Below are positions 32,552 to 41,349 of a stretch of DNA of 64,000 nt, piece by piece. Below the pieces are notes generated by a model, which made no database searches, was not told the DNA's origin, and worked only from the letters and a program-made list of their open reading frames with translations. The stretch comes from Flavobacteriales bacterium (GTDB taxonomy: Bacteria; Bacteroidota; Bacteroidia; Flavobacteriales_F; PHOS-HE28). Where the stretch lies: positions 1-64,000 of the forward strand of contig JADJTW010000008.1 of assembly GCA_016710965.1 (NCBI GenBank), written 5' to 3'. Both the position numbers and the translations under genes were made by a program. The stretch's first letter is position 1. The number at the start of each line of letters is the position of its first letter.

Positions 32552-35386
32552 ATGCTGAAGCACTTTACACTTGGAACGGCAGCCCTCATGCTGTCCTCAG
32601 CCCTGCAAGCGCAGCTGGGCTTCACCAATTCCACATCGCTCATGAGCCCCTCCGTCAGCGGTGGATGCATGGGCGTGGTGGACATGAACGGCGACGGCCG
32701 CGACGACATCGCGAAGTTGGACAACGCGCGAACGCTCGTAGTGGACTACCAGAATGCGGATGGCAGTTTCACCACCGTGAACTACGGCAACATGAGCGGC
32801 AGCGGCCAATGGGGCTGGGCCATTGCCGACGTGGACAACAACGGCCACAAGGATGCCGTGAGCGGCGGCAGCTACGACGGCACGCACTACATGCGCATCG
32901 CGAGCGTGGGCAACGGCACGCTCACCGATCTCAATGGCCCGGACATCTTCACCCAAGGCATGAGCATCGGCGACATGAACAATGACGGACGCGTGGATGT
33001 GTACGCCTGCCATGATGATGGCCCACCCAGCATCTGGTTCACCAACGCCAGCGGTGTACCTGTCAACAACAACGCCTATATCAATTGGACGACCAGCTGC
33101 ACCGGCACCAGCGGTGATATGAGCGGCAACTACGGAAGCAACTTCGTCGATTTCGACAACGACGGCGACCAGGATTTCTACATCGCGCACTGCCGCCAGG
33201 GCGTGAACAGCTCCACGGACTGCCGTCGATGGAACCGCCTCTTCGTGAACGACGGCACCAACCACTTCTCCGACCTGGCCGCCAGCTATGGCTTGGAGAT
33301 CCGCAACCAGACCTGGACCACCGATTTCGGCGACATCGATAACGATGGCGACTTCGACGCGGTGATGACCAACCACGATGCCACCATGCAGCTGTTCGAG
33401 AACGATGGCACCGGCCACTTCACAGAGATCACCGCAGGCAGCGGCTTGGAGTACAACAGCTTCTTCCTGCAAAGCAAGTTCGCCGACTTCGACAACGACG
33501 GATGGATCGATCTGATCATCGCCGGCGGAGACGAGTTCTTCTTCAAGAACAATGGGGATCAGACCTTCACCCAGGTCACCAACCTCTTCCCTTCCAACAA
33601 GGACATGCACAGCTTCGCGTTGGGCGACTTGAACAAGGATGGTTTCCAGGATGTGTTCGCCAACTACGGCAGCAACTACATCACCCCGGACAACAACAAC
33701 CCCGACCGCCTGTGGCTGAACAATGGCAACGCCAACCACTGGTTCGGCGTGAATCTCGTGGGCACCACCAGCAACAAGGATGCTGTAGGTGCGCGCATCA
33801 CCATTACCGGTCCCTGGGGCACGCAGATCCGCGAGGTGCGCGCCGGTGAGAGCTACGGCGTGGTCTGCAGCTTCACTGCGCACTTCGGCCTAGGTGGCGA
33901 AACCGTCATCCCTACCCTTACGATCAACTGGCCCAGTGGCTTGGAGGAGACCTTCAACAACATGCCCGCCGATGCTTACATCACCGTCATCGAAGGAACT
34001 TGCGTTAGCCCGACGGCCACCATCACCACCCCCGGCAACCCCATCATCTGCGGCAACGGCGACAGCATCGACCTGACGGCGAACGCTGGCTTCAATTACA
34101 CATGGAGCACTGGTGCCACCTCTCAGACCATCACGGTCACAGCACCCGGCAATTACACTGTGACCATCGATGATGGCAGTGGTTGCAGCGCGAACACGAG
34201 CATCTTCGTTCAGCAAAGCCCCGATGAGACGCCCACGGTGAATGCCAGTGGTGACCTCAGCTTCTGCGAAGGCGGGGTGGTCACCCTCACGAGTTCTGCT
34301 GCAAGCAGCTACGCTTGGACCGGGGGGGCCACTACGCAAAGCATCGACGTGAGCGCTGCGGGAACCTACAGCGTGAGCATCGAAGGAACCTGCGGCACCT
34401 TCACTAGTGCCGATGTGGTAGTGGATGTGCTGGATGCGCCCGACGCGCCATCAGCCAGCGACGTGACGATCCCCGTGCCCGGCACTGCGGACTTGAACGC
34501 CACCGGCGATAACATCAACTGGTACGATGCCGCCACCGGTGGCAGCCTCGTAGGCAGCGGCAATGCTTGGACGACACCATTCCTCTTCGACAACGCCACG
34601 TTCTGGGCCACGGCAGGCATGGTGCATGGCGGTGGAGCATGGTACGGCGGTCCCGTGGACCGTTTGAACACCGCTGCTCCCGGCCAGTACCACACCAACG
34701 CCGACAACTACCCCTTCTTCACCGCCTACGAGCCGTTCACCATCGTGAGCGTGAAGGTTTACGCCAGCGGTGCAGGCAATCGCACTATCGCCCTCATCAA
34801 TCGCACCAGCGGCAACACGCTGGCTACGGCGGCATACAACATCCCCGACGGTGAGAGCCGCGTGGACCTGAACTACCAGGTACCCGCTGCCGGTGACTAC
34901 GGCCTGCGCGTAGTGGGCGGCAACCCGCAGCTCTGGCGCGATGGCAATGGCAGCAACCCGGCCTACCCTTACGCCTTGGGCACGGTTGGCAGCATTACGA
35001 GCAGCAGCGTGAGCGGGGCCAACGCGACGGCCTACTACTACTTCTTCTACGATTGGGAGGTGGAAGCCGAGGGTACGCTCTGCGAAAGCAGCCGCACACC
35101 TGTGGATGTGACCGTGCTGAGCGTGGGCATGCCCGAAGTGAGCGCCAACGGCACGAGCGTGTTCCCCAACCCTGCGAGCGATCGCCTGACGGTGGACTTC
35201 GGCGCAGTGCGTGGCAACACCACGGTAGCCATCATGGACGTGACCGGCCGTGTTGCGAAGAGCGTGAGCAACGTGCAGCAAAGCACCATGCTCCAGATCG
35301 GCGTGAGCGAGCTGGCTGCCGGCGAGTACGTTGTCCGCGTGAACCACGATGGCGGTACCAGCATGCACCGTGTGGTGATCAAGTAA
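32552..35386 (+). CDS. Secreted FG-GAP/VCBS propeller protein with ASPIC/UnbV domain and T9SS sorting domain
   Basis: A 944-residue exported protein. After the signal peptide (LGTAALMLSSALQAQ) come FG-GAP repeats with calcium-binding loops such as DMNGDGRDDIA, DVDNNGHKDA, DFDNDGDQDFY, DIDNDGDFDA and DFDNDGWIDLI (about residues 45-370), which form a beta-propeller. An ASPIC/UnbV region follows (VGARITITGPWGTQIREV... FGLGGE), then Ig-like repeats, a module shared with the subtilase-like protein, and a type A sorting domain (TSVFPNPASDRLTVDFG to VVIK). It is probably displayed on or released from the cell surface by the type IX system. The ligand is unknown. A strong terminator follows. Confidence 0.92.
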   Translation: MLKHFTLGTAALMLSSALQAQLGFTNSTSLMSPSVSGGCMGVVDMNGDGRDDIAKLDNARTLVVDYQNADGSFTTVNYGNMSGSGQWGWAIADVDNNGHKDAVSGGSYDGTHYMRIASVGNGTLTDLNGPDIFTQGMSIGDMNNDGRVDVYACHDDGPPSIWFTNASGVPVNNNAYINWTTSCTGTSGDMSGNYGSNFVDFDNDGDQDFYIAHCRQGVNSSTDCRRWNRLFVNDGTNHFSDLAASYGLEIRNQTWTTDFGDIDNDGDFDAVMTNHDATMQLFENDGTGHFTEITAGSGLEYNSFFLQSKFADFDNDGWIDLIIAGGDEFFFKNNGDQTFTQVTNLFPSNKDMHSFALGDLNKDGFQDVFANYGSNYITPDNNNPDRLWLNNGNANHWFGVNLVGTTSNKDAVGARITITGPWGTQIREVRAGESYGVVCSFTAHFGLGGETVIPTLTINWPSGLEETFNNMPADAYITVIEGTCVSPTATITTPGNPIICGNGDSIDLTANAGFNYTWSTGATSQTITVTAPGNYTVTIDDGSGCSANTSIFVQQSPDETPTVNASGDLSFCEGGVVTLTSSAASSYAWTGGATTQSIDVSAAGTYSVSIEGTCGTFTSADVVVDVLDAPDAPSASDVTIPVPGTADLNATGDNINWYDAATGGSLVGSGNAWTTPFLFDNATFWATAGMVHGGGAWYGGPVDRLNTAAPGQYHTNADNYPFFTAYEPFTIVSVKVYASGAGNRTIALINRTSGNTLATAAYNIPDGESRVDLNYQVPAAGDYGLRVVGGNPQLWRDGNGSNPAYPYALGTVGSITSSSVSGANATAYYYFFYDWEVEAEGTLCESSRTPVDVTVLSVGMPEVSANGTSVFPNPASDRLTVDFGAVRGNTTVAIMDVTGRVAKSVSNVQQSTMLQIGVSELAAGEYVVRVNHDGGTSMHRVVIK

Positions 35387-35403
35387 GCGAATCGATCCTC
35401 TAC

Positions 35404-35449
35404 GAAGCCCCTGCTCCGCCGTCCGGCGGAAGCAGGGGCTTCTCGTTTG
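35404..35449 (+). terminator. Strong intrinsic terminator after the FG-GAP gene
   Basis: GAAGCCCCTGCT (35404-35415) pairs with AGCAGGGGCTTC (35431-35442), and inside it CCGCC pairs with GGCGG across a GTCC loop. TCGTTTG follows. It lies 17 nt after the stop codon. Confidence 0.85.
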
Positions 35450-35491
35450 TATCCTTCCCGTTCGCAAGGCGTTGAAGGGGCCGGTCGCCCA

Positions 35492-36001
35492 ATGGCCCGC
35501 ATTATGAGAACGCTTCCGCTCCACCTCTATGCAGCATTCGTCCTGATGATCGGATTCGCTTCCTGCGCGAAGGACACCCAGGAGGTCGCGCAGGATACCG
35601 GCATCCTTCCAGCCACCTGCGGGTCCAATGGCGCTCGCGTTCAAGCCAGCATCGACGGCTCCCCCTATTGCAGCAACGCCCAGGTGATAGCAACCGGCGA
35701 TGAAGGCACCGTGATCGTGACCGGGGTGGACCTCCTGGGCAGCACGCTCATCGTGCAAGCCGATTCGCTCGCCATTGGCGCGCAACCGATCACCGACGCG
35801 AACAACGGCCTGCTTTACATGCAGAGCGGAACGCCCTACGTGATGATGGCCGGTGATCCGGGCACGCTTACGATCACCGCCGTGGACACTATCGCGCATG
35901 TCCTCCAAGCGTCGTTCAGCGCCAACCTGCACAACGAGATGAGCGGTGCCACGCGCAACGTGCAAGGGAACGTGGATGTGGTGTACACCGTGGGCCAATA
36001 G
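35492..36001 (+). CDS. DUF6252-like lipoprotein
   Basis: A 169-residue predicted lipoprotein: signal ending GFASC (lipobox), then a beta-rich domain with NGARVQASIDGSPYC, GTVIVTGVD, GTLTITAVDT and a final NVQGNVDVVYTVG strand. The pattern (short 'does my dataset variable' type repeats of T-I-T-x-x-D-T followed by a last G-x-F/V strand) recalls DUF6252 proteins of Bacteroidota; function unknown. Two cysteines after the lipobox (ATCGSNG and SPYCSNA) are also present in the next gene. The ATG at 35492 or at 35504 could start it. It lies 44 nt before its paralogue. Confidence 0.7.
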   Translation: MARIMRTLPLHLYAAFVLMIGFASCAKDTQEVAQDTGILPATCGSNGARVQASIDGSPYCSNAQVIATGDEGTVIVTGVDLLGSTLIVQADSLAIGAQPITDANNGLLYMQSGTPYVMMAGDPGTLTITAVDTIAHVLQASFSANLHNEMSGATRNVQGNVDVVYTVGQ

Positions 36002-36044
36002 CGTCGCTCTGGCACAGCGCTCGCTTGGGCCGCTGAACCAACCC

Positions 36045-36527
36045 ATGAAGCACCGCTACTACCCGGTCCTGCTGCTCGCCCCGGCCATTTTCGCAGCCTG
36101 CATGAAGGACGACGATGATGAGGCCATTCCCGCGCCAACACCTGTAGCCTGCGGCGTGGATGGCATGCGCCTGCAAGGCGCCATCGGCAGTGAGAGCTTC
36201 TGCGCCAACGCCAGCCTCTTCGCCGACCTCAGTATCGTGCTCACCGCCAACGGCATCTCGCAGACAGGCACCTCGCTCACCATGGAACTCGACTCCGTAG
36301 ACGTCGGAGCGCATGCGGCTTCGACCGATGTGAACCGTGTCCTCTACACCGATCAGCTCGGCCTTCCGTGGAATTCGTCCAACGCAGCGCCGGCCACGGT
36401 GCATATCACCAGCCACGACACCACGGCCAATCGGATCCAGGGCTCCATCACCGGCACCCTCTACGCGCCCGCTGGCAGCGAGGGCCGCACCGTGAACGCG
36501 AGCTTCGACCTCACGTACATCGAATAG
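36045..36527 (+). CDS. DUF6252-like lipoprotein, paralogue of the preceding gene
   Basis: A 160-residue predicted lipoprotein: signal MKHRYYPVLLLAPAIFAAC with lipobox, an acidic linker (MKDDDDEA), then the same layout as the gene before it: ACGVDGMRLQGAIGSESFCANA, LSIVLTANG, TVHITSHDTTANRIQGSI and a final TVNASFDLTYIE strand. The matching cysteine pair suggests a conserved disulphide. Tandem duplication is the simplest explanation. Function unknown. The moco operon begins 29 bp downstream with its own promoter box. Confidence 0.72.
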   Translation: MKHRYYPVLLLAPAIFAACMKDDDDEAIPAPTPVACGVDGMRLQGAIGSESFCANASLFADLSIVLTANGISQTGTSLTMELDSVDVGAHAASTDVNRVLYTDQLGLPWNSSNAAPATVHITSHDTTANRIQGSITGTLYAPAGSEGRTVNASFDLTYIE

Positions 36528-36543
36528 AACCAGCGCCTGCGGC

Positions 36544-36551
36544 TACCTTCG
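36544..36551 (+). promoter_or_regulatory. -7 box TACCTTCG of the molybdenum-cofactor operon
   Basis: TACCTTCG lies five nt before the ATG of the moeB-like gene. It fits the start-proximal TAnnTTYG boxes seen elsewhere in the window. Confidence 0.45.
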
Positions 36552-36556
36552 GCCGC

Positions 36557-37198
36557 ATGAGCAACACGATCTCCGTAGCCGTGATAGGCGCGGGGGCATT
36601 GGGCTGCGCGTTGTTGCCGCGACTGGCTCGCATGCGCATTTCCCAGCTGCGCGTGATCGACGGCGATCGCGTGGAGCTCAAGAATCTTGAGCATCAGCCG
36701 CTCTACGCTGAAGTGGACATCGGCCATTCGAAGGTCGGAACCATGCGCGGCTGGCTGCAGATGGTGGACCCGGGCAAGGAGATACTCGCCGAGGACAGCT
36801 TCCTCGATGCATCGAACGCGAACGAACTGCTGAAGGGAGCAGACATCGTTGCAGACTGCACCGATGACCTCCACGCCAAGTCCTTGATCGATCGGGCATG
36901 CGCAAACTTGCGGATCCCATTGATCAGCGGCGCAGTGCATGATGTGCAAGGCCAGATCATCGTCCTGCACGCACCGGGCGCCAATGAGCCGCTCGGTCGC
37001 GACCATCTCTTCCGAGGCCGTGTGAACGCAGAACAGGATGGATGCGACATGCAGCGCGTACCGCTTGAGACGATCGAAGCCGTCGGCCATCGGATGGCGG
37101 CCATCATACGGGCCTTCATCCAAGGATCCCCGCTGATCAATGGGCGCATCGAAATGTTCGATCGTGCGCAATGGACCGTGACCGAAGCGCCGCGATGA
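36557..37198 (+). CDS. moeB: MoeB/ThiF-type adenylyltransferase (E1-like), short form
   Basis: It should adenylate the C-terminal glycine of MoaD so that sulphur can be loaded for molybdopterin synthesis. ATP-binding AVIGAGALGCALLPRLAR, RVIDGDRVELKNLEHQPLY, and IVADCTDDLHAKSLIDRAC follow the ThiF fold. At 213 residues it is shorter than E. coli MoeB (about 250), and the zinc-binding cysteine pairs are missing, so it is a minimal E1. It leads the cluster moeB-tauE-moeA-mobA-moaD-moaE-moaCB; the next gene overlaps by ATGA. Confidence 0.82.
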   Translation: MSNTISVAVIGAGALGCALLPRLARMRISQLRVIDGDRVELKNLEHQPLYAEVDIGHSKVGTMRGWLQMVDPGKEILAEDSFLDASNANELLKGADIVADCTDDLHAKSLIDRACANLRIPLISGAVHDVQGQIIVLHAPGANEPLGRDHLFRGRVNAEQDGCDMQRVPLETIEAVGHRMAAIIRAFIQGSPLINGRIEMFDRAQWTVTEAPR

Positions 37199-37923
37199 AC
37201 GAACTGGTCCTGGCTCTTCTCATCGCACTAGTGGCCTTCGCATACGCCATGGTCGGCCACGGAGGTGCCAGCGGATACCTCGCGCTCATGGGCATCGCGG
37301 GCATTGCGCCGGAGACCATGAGACCATCAGCGTTGATCCTTAACGTATGCGTCAGCGGCATCTCCTTCGCGCAATTCGCGCGTGCTGGCCATTTCCGCTG
37401 GCGGGTATTCTGGCCCTTCGCTCTGATGAGCGCCCCGCTTGCATTCCTCGGTGCAGGCATCCCGCTGGATGATGCATGGTACAAGCGCATCCTGGGAGCC
37501 TGTCTTATCGTTGCTTCCTTGCGCCTGCTTGGTTTCTTCGCGCCTCGATCGGCATCCATCCGCCAGGCGCCAGTGGTTCTCGCGCTGCTCATCGGTGGAG
37601 CCATCGGCATGCTCAGCGGCATACTGGGCATCGGCGGTGGGGTCTTGCTGAGCCCTGTGCTGCTTTTGTGCTCTTGGGCCGATGCGAAGACCGCAGCCGC
37701 GATATCCGCCTTGTTCATCTTCACCAACAGCCTCGCCGGCCTGCTCGGGGTGCATTGGTCACCGGCCGCCTTCCCTCCTGAGGCCACGGCCTGGTGCATG
37801 GCAGCCATAGCGGGCGGATTGCTTGGCAGCTGGGTCGGTGCTCGTCGCGCTCCCGAACCGCGCTTGCGTCAGGCCCTCGGTGTCGTCCTGCTTCTTGCAA
37901 GCATCAAGCTCGCCTGGCCATGA
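37195..37923 (+). CDS. TauE/SafE family membrane exporter
   Basis: A 242-residue membrane protein with about seven or eight helices: VLALLIALVAFAYAMVGHGGASGYLALM at the N-terminus shown as LVAFAYAMVGHGGASGYLAL, and the second-half repeat IGGAIGMLSGILGIGGGVLL, both carrying the G-x-G-G-x-x-x pattern of the family. TauE/SafE proteins move sulphite, sulphoacetate or other organosulphur anions. Inside a moco operon it may handle a sulphur- or oxyanion substrate or molybdate-linked product, which is inference. It overlaps both neighbours by ATGA. Confidence 0.88.
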   Translation: MNELVLALLIALVAFAYAMVGHGGASGYLALMGIAGIAPETMRPSALILNVCVSGISFAQFARAGHFRWRVFWPFALMSAPLAFLGAGIPLDDAWYKRILGACLIVASLRLLGFFAPRSASIRQAPVVLALLIGGAIGMLSGILGIGGGVLLSPVLLLCSWADAKTAAAISALFIFTNSLAGLLGVHWSPAAFPPEATAWCMAAIAGGLLGSWVGARRAPEPRLRQALGVVLLLASIKLAWP

Positions 37924-39098
37924 TCAGCGTTGAGGAAGCGAGGCGGATCGTGATGGCGCAAGCCATCGTCCGCGAAAGTGAATACCGATCGCTTCATGAT
38001 GCGGTGGGTCGTGTGCTCTCTGAAGACGTGCATGCGCCTTTCCCGCATCCGCTCTTCGATATGAGCGCGGTCGACGGATACGCGGTGGGCGATGCGCATG
38101 GTCCATGGAAGACGATGGGCCGGATAGCAGCTGGAGAAGTGCTGGACCGCGAACTGGAAACCGGCGAATGCGCTCGCATCTTCACCGGGGCGCAGGTGCC
38201 AAAGGAAGCCCATGGCGTAGCGATGCAAGAGCACTGCGTAGCAGAGGCCGGACTGGTGCGCTCCGTAAGAGGCGATGTGGCGCAGGGAGCCAACATCAGG
38301 CGCGCGGCGGAGCAATGCAACGCTGGCGGCCTGCTGTTGCCCAAGGGAGCGCGTCTTGGTCCCGCTGGTGCAGGGTATCTCGCTTCTTGCGGGGTGCAGG
38401 ATGTAGCGGTGGTGATCGAACCGGGCGTGAGCATCGTTCGCACAGGCAACGAGTTCATCGACGGGGAGGAGATCGAGCCAGGCCGCATTTTCAGCAGCAA
38501 TGAGGTGATGCTCCTCAGCGCGTTGAAGCAGGACGGCTTCGCCACAGCAGACGAAGCGCTCGTTGCCGGAGACGCGGCACCGGAACTTCGCACCGCGCTT
38601 CTCAAAGCCGCTGAAGAAGGCGATGCGGTGATCACCACCGGTGGCGTATCGGTGGGCGATCATGACCTGATGCTGCCGGTGCTGAAAGAGCTGGGTGCCA
38701 TTGTCCATTTCCATGGCGTGGCGCAGAAGCCCGGCAAGCCCATGCTCTTCGCCACGTTGGGAGGTACGCCCGTCTTCGCACTGCCTGGCAATCCGCGCGC
38801 AGTGCTGGTGTGCTACTGGGAGTATGTACTGCCATTCCTGCGTGCGATGCGCGGCGAGCACCATCCCGGTTTGAGACACGACCTCCTACCGCTGTCGCAT
38901 GCGGTGAGCACCAAGGGCGAACGTGCTGAATTCCGTGCGGCCCGGATCAGCGCTGGCAAAGCGACCTTGCTGCAAGACGAAGGCTCGCACATGCTGCGCA
39001 CCCTCGTCGAGGCTGATGCGCTGGCCTATCTGCCGGCTTCCAGGAGCGCATGGGCCGAAGGCGATCATGTGGAAGTCCACTACTTGCCGCACCGATGA
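37920..39098 (+). CDS. moeA: Molybdopterin molybdenumtransferase
   Basis: It inserts molybdate into adenylylated molybdopterin. Family features in order: N-terminal SVEEARRIVMAQA, FDMSAVDGYAV (catalytic loop), GECARIFTGAQVPKEAHGVAMQE, RTGNEFIDG and ITTGGVSVGDHDLM (MoCF-like domain), FHGVAQKPGKPMLFA and FALPGNPRAVLVCYWEYV, and domain IV at the C-terminus. Length 392 is normal. Overlaps of four bp with tauE and with mobA on either side show tight coupling. Confidence 0.96.
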   Translation: MISVEEARRIVMAQAIVRESEYRSLHDAVGRVLSEDVHAPFPHPLFDMSAVDGYAVGDAHGPWKTMGRIAAGEVLDRELETGECARIFTGAQVPKEAHGVAMQEHCVAEAGLVRSVRGDVAQGANIRRAAEQCNAGGLLLPKGARLGPAGAGYLASCGVQDVAVVIEPGVSIVRTGNEFIDGEEIEPGRIFSSNEVMLLSALKQDGFATADEALVAGDAAPELRTALLKAAEEGDAVITTGGVSVGDHDLMLPVLKELGAIVHFHGVAQKPGKPMLFATLGGTPVFALPGNPRAVLVCYWEYVLPFLRAMRGEHHPGLRHDLLPLSHAVSTKGERAEFRAARISAGKATLLQDEGSHMLRTLVEADALAYLPASRSAWAEGDHVEVHYLPHR

Positions 39099-39661
39099 GC
39101 AAGGCAGGCTGGACCGGAGTGGTGCTCGCGGGTGGCAAGAGCCTTCGCATGGGCCGCGACAAAGCGCTGATCGAAGTGGGCGGCAAGAAGCTCATCGACC
39201 GGGCGCTTGACCTGCTTGAACCGCATGCTTCGGAACTGCTCGTGATCGGCGAACCCGAGAAGTACGGTTTCGTCGGCCCCTTCGTCATCGCCGATGAATG
39301 GCCCGGCAAAGGGCCCCTCGGTGGACTGGCCACGGCCCTGCGCTACTCCAGCAATGATCGGCTGCTGGTGATCGGCTGCGATCTTCCGGCATTGAATGAC
39401 CGGCTGTTCGACCTGCTGAAAGCCCATCTGGGCCATTTGACCGATGCCGTTGTCCCGCGCCATGCGGGCCTCACGGAGCCGTTGGCAGCGGCCTACCACC
39501 GCAATGCACAGCCCGCCTTCCGCCGTTGCGTGGAACTGGATGTGCTGAAGATGAGCGATGCGCTCAGCCAGGTCCGCACGAGCTATATCGAGGTGATACC
39601 CGGACGGGACGGCTGGCCGGCAGACCTGTTCCATAACATCAACGCGCCTAGCGATCTTTGA
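39095..39661 (+). CDS. mobA: Molybdenum cofactor guanylyltransferase
   Basis: It attaches GMP to Mo-molybdopterin, giving the bis-MGD cofactor of DMSO-reductase-family enzymes. GT-A-like nucleotidyltransferase motifs: VVLAGGKSLRMGRDKALIEV (GTP binding), GPLGGLATAL, VIGCDLPALND (metal-binding Asp), and TEPLAAAYHR. Length 188 is usual. Its presence implies that the host has at least one bis-MGD enzyme, for example a formate dehydrogenase, which is consistent with fdhD at 57783. Confidence 0.93.
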   Translation: MSKAGWTGVVLAGGKSLRMGRDKALIEVGGKKLIDRALDLLEPHASELLVIGEPEKYGFVGPFVIADEWPGKGPLGGLATALRYSSNDRLLVIGCDLPALNDRLFDLLKAHLGHLTDAVVPRHAGLTEPLAAAYHRNAQPAFRRCVELDVLKMSDALSQVRTSYIEVIPGRDGWPADLFHNINAPSDL

Positions 39662-39664
39662 ACC

Positions 39665-39889
39665 ATGCGCGTGAAGCTCTTCGGAATGATCGCCGAGAAA
39701 GCCGGCAGTGCCGAGCTGGAGATGGAGGCCTCCTCCTTGAAGGGCCTATGCGAGGGCTTGCGCGCACGCATACGCGACCTCGATTCGATGAGCTTCGCCA
39801 TCGCCGTCGACCGCCGGATCGTAAAGGACGATCTGACGCTCACGGGCACCGAGGAGATCGCCGTACTGCCCCCATTCGCAGGCGGATGA
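39665..39889 (+). CDS. moaD: Molybdopterin synthase small (sulphur carrier) subunit
   Basis: A 74-residue ubiquitin-like protein: VKLFGMIAEKAG at the N-terminus, AVDRRIV in the middle, and VLPPFAGG at the end with the essential C-terminal Gly-Gly that becomes a thiocarboxylate. It is the substrate of the MoeB-like enzyme and the partner of MoaE. Three bp separate it from mobA, and its stop overlaps moaE (ATGA). Confidence 0.93.
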   Translation: MRVKLFGMIAEKAGSAELEMEASSLKGLCEGLRARIRDLDSMSFAIAVDRRIVKDDLTLTGTEEIAVLPPFAGG

Positions 39890-40359
39890 GCGATACGAGA
39901 ACACATAAGGCGAGAGACATCTTCGTGGAGGGGCCGATCGATCCCGCGTTCGTTGGCACCAGTATCGCCAAGCACGCTACGCGCACAGACATCGGTGCGC
40001 ACGAGATCTTCCTTGGGCAGGTACGCGCCGATACCGTTGCAGGCACCGATCGCCTGCCTGGTGCAGGAGTGGCGGCAATCGAATACACCGCGTACCGCGA
40101 CATGGCCCTCGAACGCATGACCGTCATTCGTGAGGACGCCTTCGCGAAGTGGCCCACGATGACATGCTTGCACGTGCATCATAGCCTCGGCACCGTCAAG
40201 GCTGGCGAGCTGTGCTTCATGGTATTCGCCAGTGCATCGCATCGCAAGAGCGCACGTGAAGCCGTGGCCTGGGTGGTGGACCGCATCAAAGCCGAACTGC
40301 CGATCTTCGGTAAGGAGACCCTCTCGGACGCCACGCACATCTGGAAGAGCAATCCGTAA
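39886..40359 (+). CDS. moaE: Molybdopterin synthase catalytic (large) subunit
   Basis: It transfers sulphur from MoaD to cyclic pyranopterin monophosphate. Motifs: FVEGPIDPAFV, GAHEIFLGQVRADT, AIEYTAYRDMALERM, LHVHHSLGTVKAGELCFMV, ASHRKSAREAVAWVVDRIK (conserved Arg/Lys) and LPIFGKETLSDATHIWK. Length 157 is usual. It overlaps moaD by four bp and precedes moaCB by 30 bp. Confidence 0.95.
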   Translation: MSDTRTHKARDIFVEGPIDPAFVGTSIAKHATRTDIGAHEIFLGQVRADTVAGTDRLPGAGVAAIEYTAYRDMALERMTVIREDAFAKWPTMTCLHVHHSLGTVKAGELCFMVFASASHRKSAREAVAWVVDRIKAELPIFGKETLSDATHIWKSNP

Positions 40360-40389
40360 GAGCAGGGAATTTCCCGCCCCACCAGCCCC

Positions 40390-41307
40390 ATGATCGACAT
40401 CACCCACAAGCCCACCACCCTCCGCGAGGCCACCGCCACCGCGCTCGTTACCGTTAGCGACCCGGCCACGGTCGCCGCCGTGCGCGAGAAGCGCGTGCCC
40501 AAGGGCGATGTGCTCGAGAGCGCGCGCGTGGCCGCGTTGTTCGGCGTGAAGAAGACCCACGAGTTGATCCCCGACTGTCACCCCATGCCCATCGAGCACG
40601 CCGAGGTGAGTTTCGATGTCGGTGAAATGGAGATCATCGTTACGATGCGGGTGCGCACGATCTACCGCACCGGTGTCGAGGTCGAGGCCATGCACGGAGC
40701 CAGTGTAGCTGCGCTTACGATCTACGACATGCTCAAGCCCATCGACAAGGGCGTGGTGATCGCAGGCATCAAACTGCTTCAGAAGAAAGGTGGCAAGAGC
40801 GATTGGAAGGACCGTTTCGATGTGCCTGTGAAGGCCGCCGTGCTGGTGATCAGTGATGGCGTGGCGAGCGGGAAGAAGGAGGACAAGGCCGGTACGTCGA
40901 TCATGGAACGATTGAAGAAACTTGGTGTAGAGATCGCCGCACAAGGTGTTGTCGCCGATGAACCGGAGGCGATCGTTGCGCAGGTGAAGACCTGGGCCAC
41001 GCTCGGCATCGACCTCATCCTGACCACTGGGGGAACAGGCCTATCACCGCGCGACCGCACGCCGGAGGCCATCGCACCCATCCTTGATCGCGAAGTGCCG
41101 GGCATCATGGAAGCCGCGCGCAGCTATGGACAGGAACGCATGCCCTGGGCCATGATGAGCCGTGGCATCGCTGGTATGATCGGAAGAACACTGGTGATCA
41201 CACTGCCTGGCTCTGCGCGCGGCGCACAGGAGACGATGGATGCGCTCTTCCCCTTCGCGCTGCATGTAGTGAAGGTGCAAGAGATGGCCTTCCGTCACGG
41301 CCTTTGA
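40390..41307 (+). CDS. moaCB: MoaC-MoaB/Mog fusion: cyclic pyranopterin monophosphate synthase plus molybdopterin adenylyltransferase-like domain
   Basis: Residues 1-150 are MoaC, which turns 3',8-cyclo-7,8-dihydro-GTP into cPMP: PKGDVLESARVAAL, LIPDCHPMPIEHAEV, VEVEAMHGASVAAL and YDMLKPIDKG hold the catalytic Lys/Asp residues. Residues about 155-305 are a MoaB/Mog domain: AAVLVISDGVASGKKED, LILTTGGTGLSPRDRTPEA, RGIAGMIGRTLVITLPGS. The fusion is the known Bacteroidota arrangement and couples the second pathway step to molybdopterin adenylylation. MoaA, which supplies the MoaC substrate, is at 56125. Confidence 0.95.
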   Translation: MIDITHKPTTLREATATALVTVSDPATVAAVREKRVPKGDVLESARVAALFGVKKTHELIPDCHPMPIEHAEVSFDVGEMEIIVTMRVRTIYRTGVEVEAMHGASVAALTIYDMLKPIDKGVVIAGIKLLQKKGGKSDWKDRFDVPVKAAVLVISDGVASGKKEDKAGTSIMERLKKLGVEIAAQGVVADEPEAIVAQVKTWATLGIDLILTTGGTGLSPRDRTPEAIAPILDREVPGIMEAARSYGQERMPWAMMSRGIAGMIGRTLVITLPGSARGAQETMDALFPFALHVVKVQEMAFRHGL

Positions 41308-41349
41308 CCTGATCCCTCTACGATCACCGCCCTCCGTTACATTGCTGGC

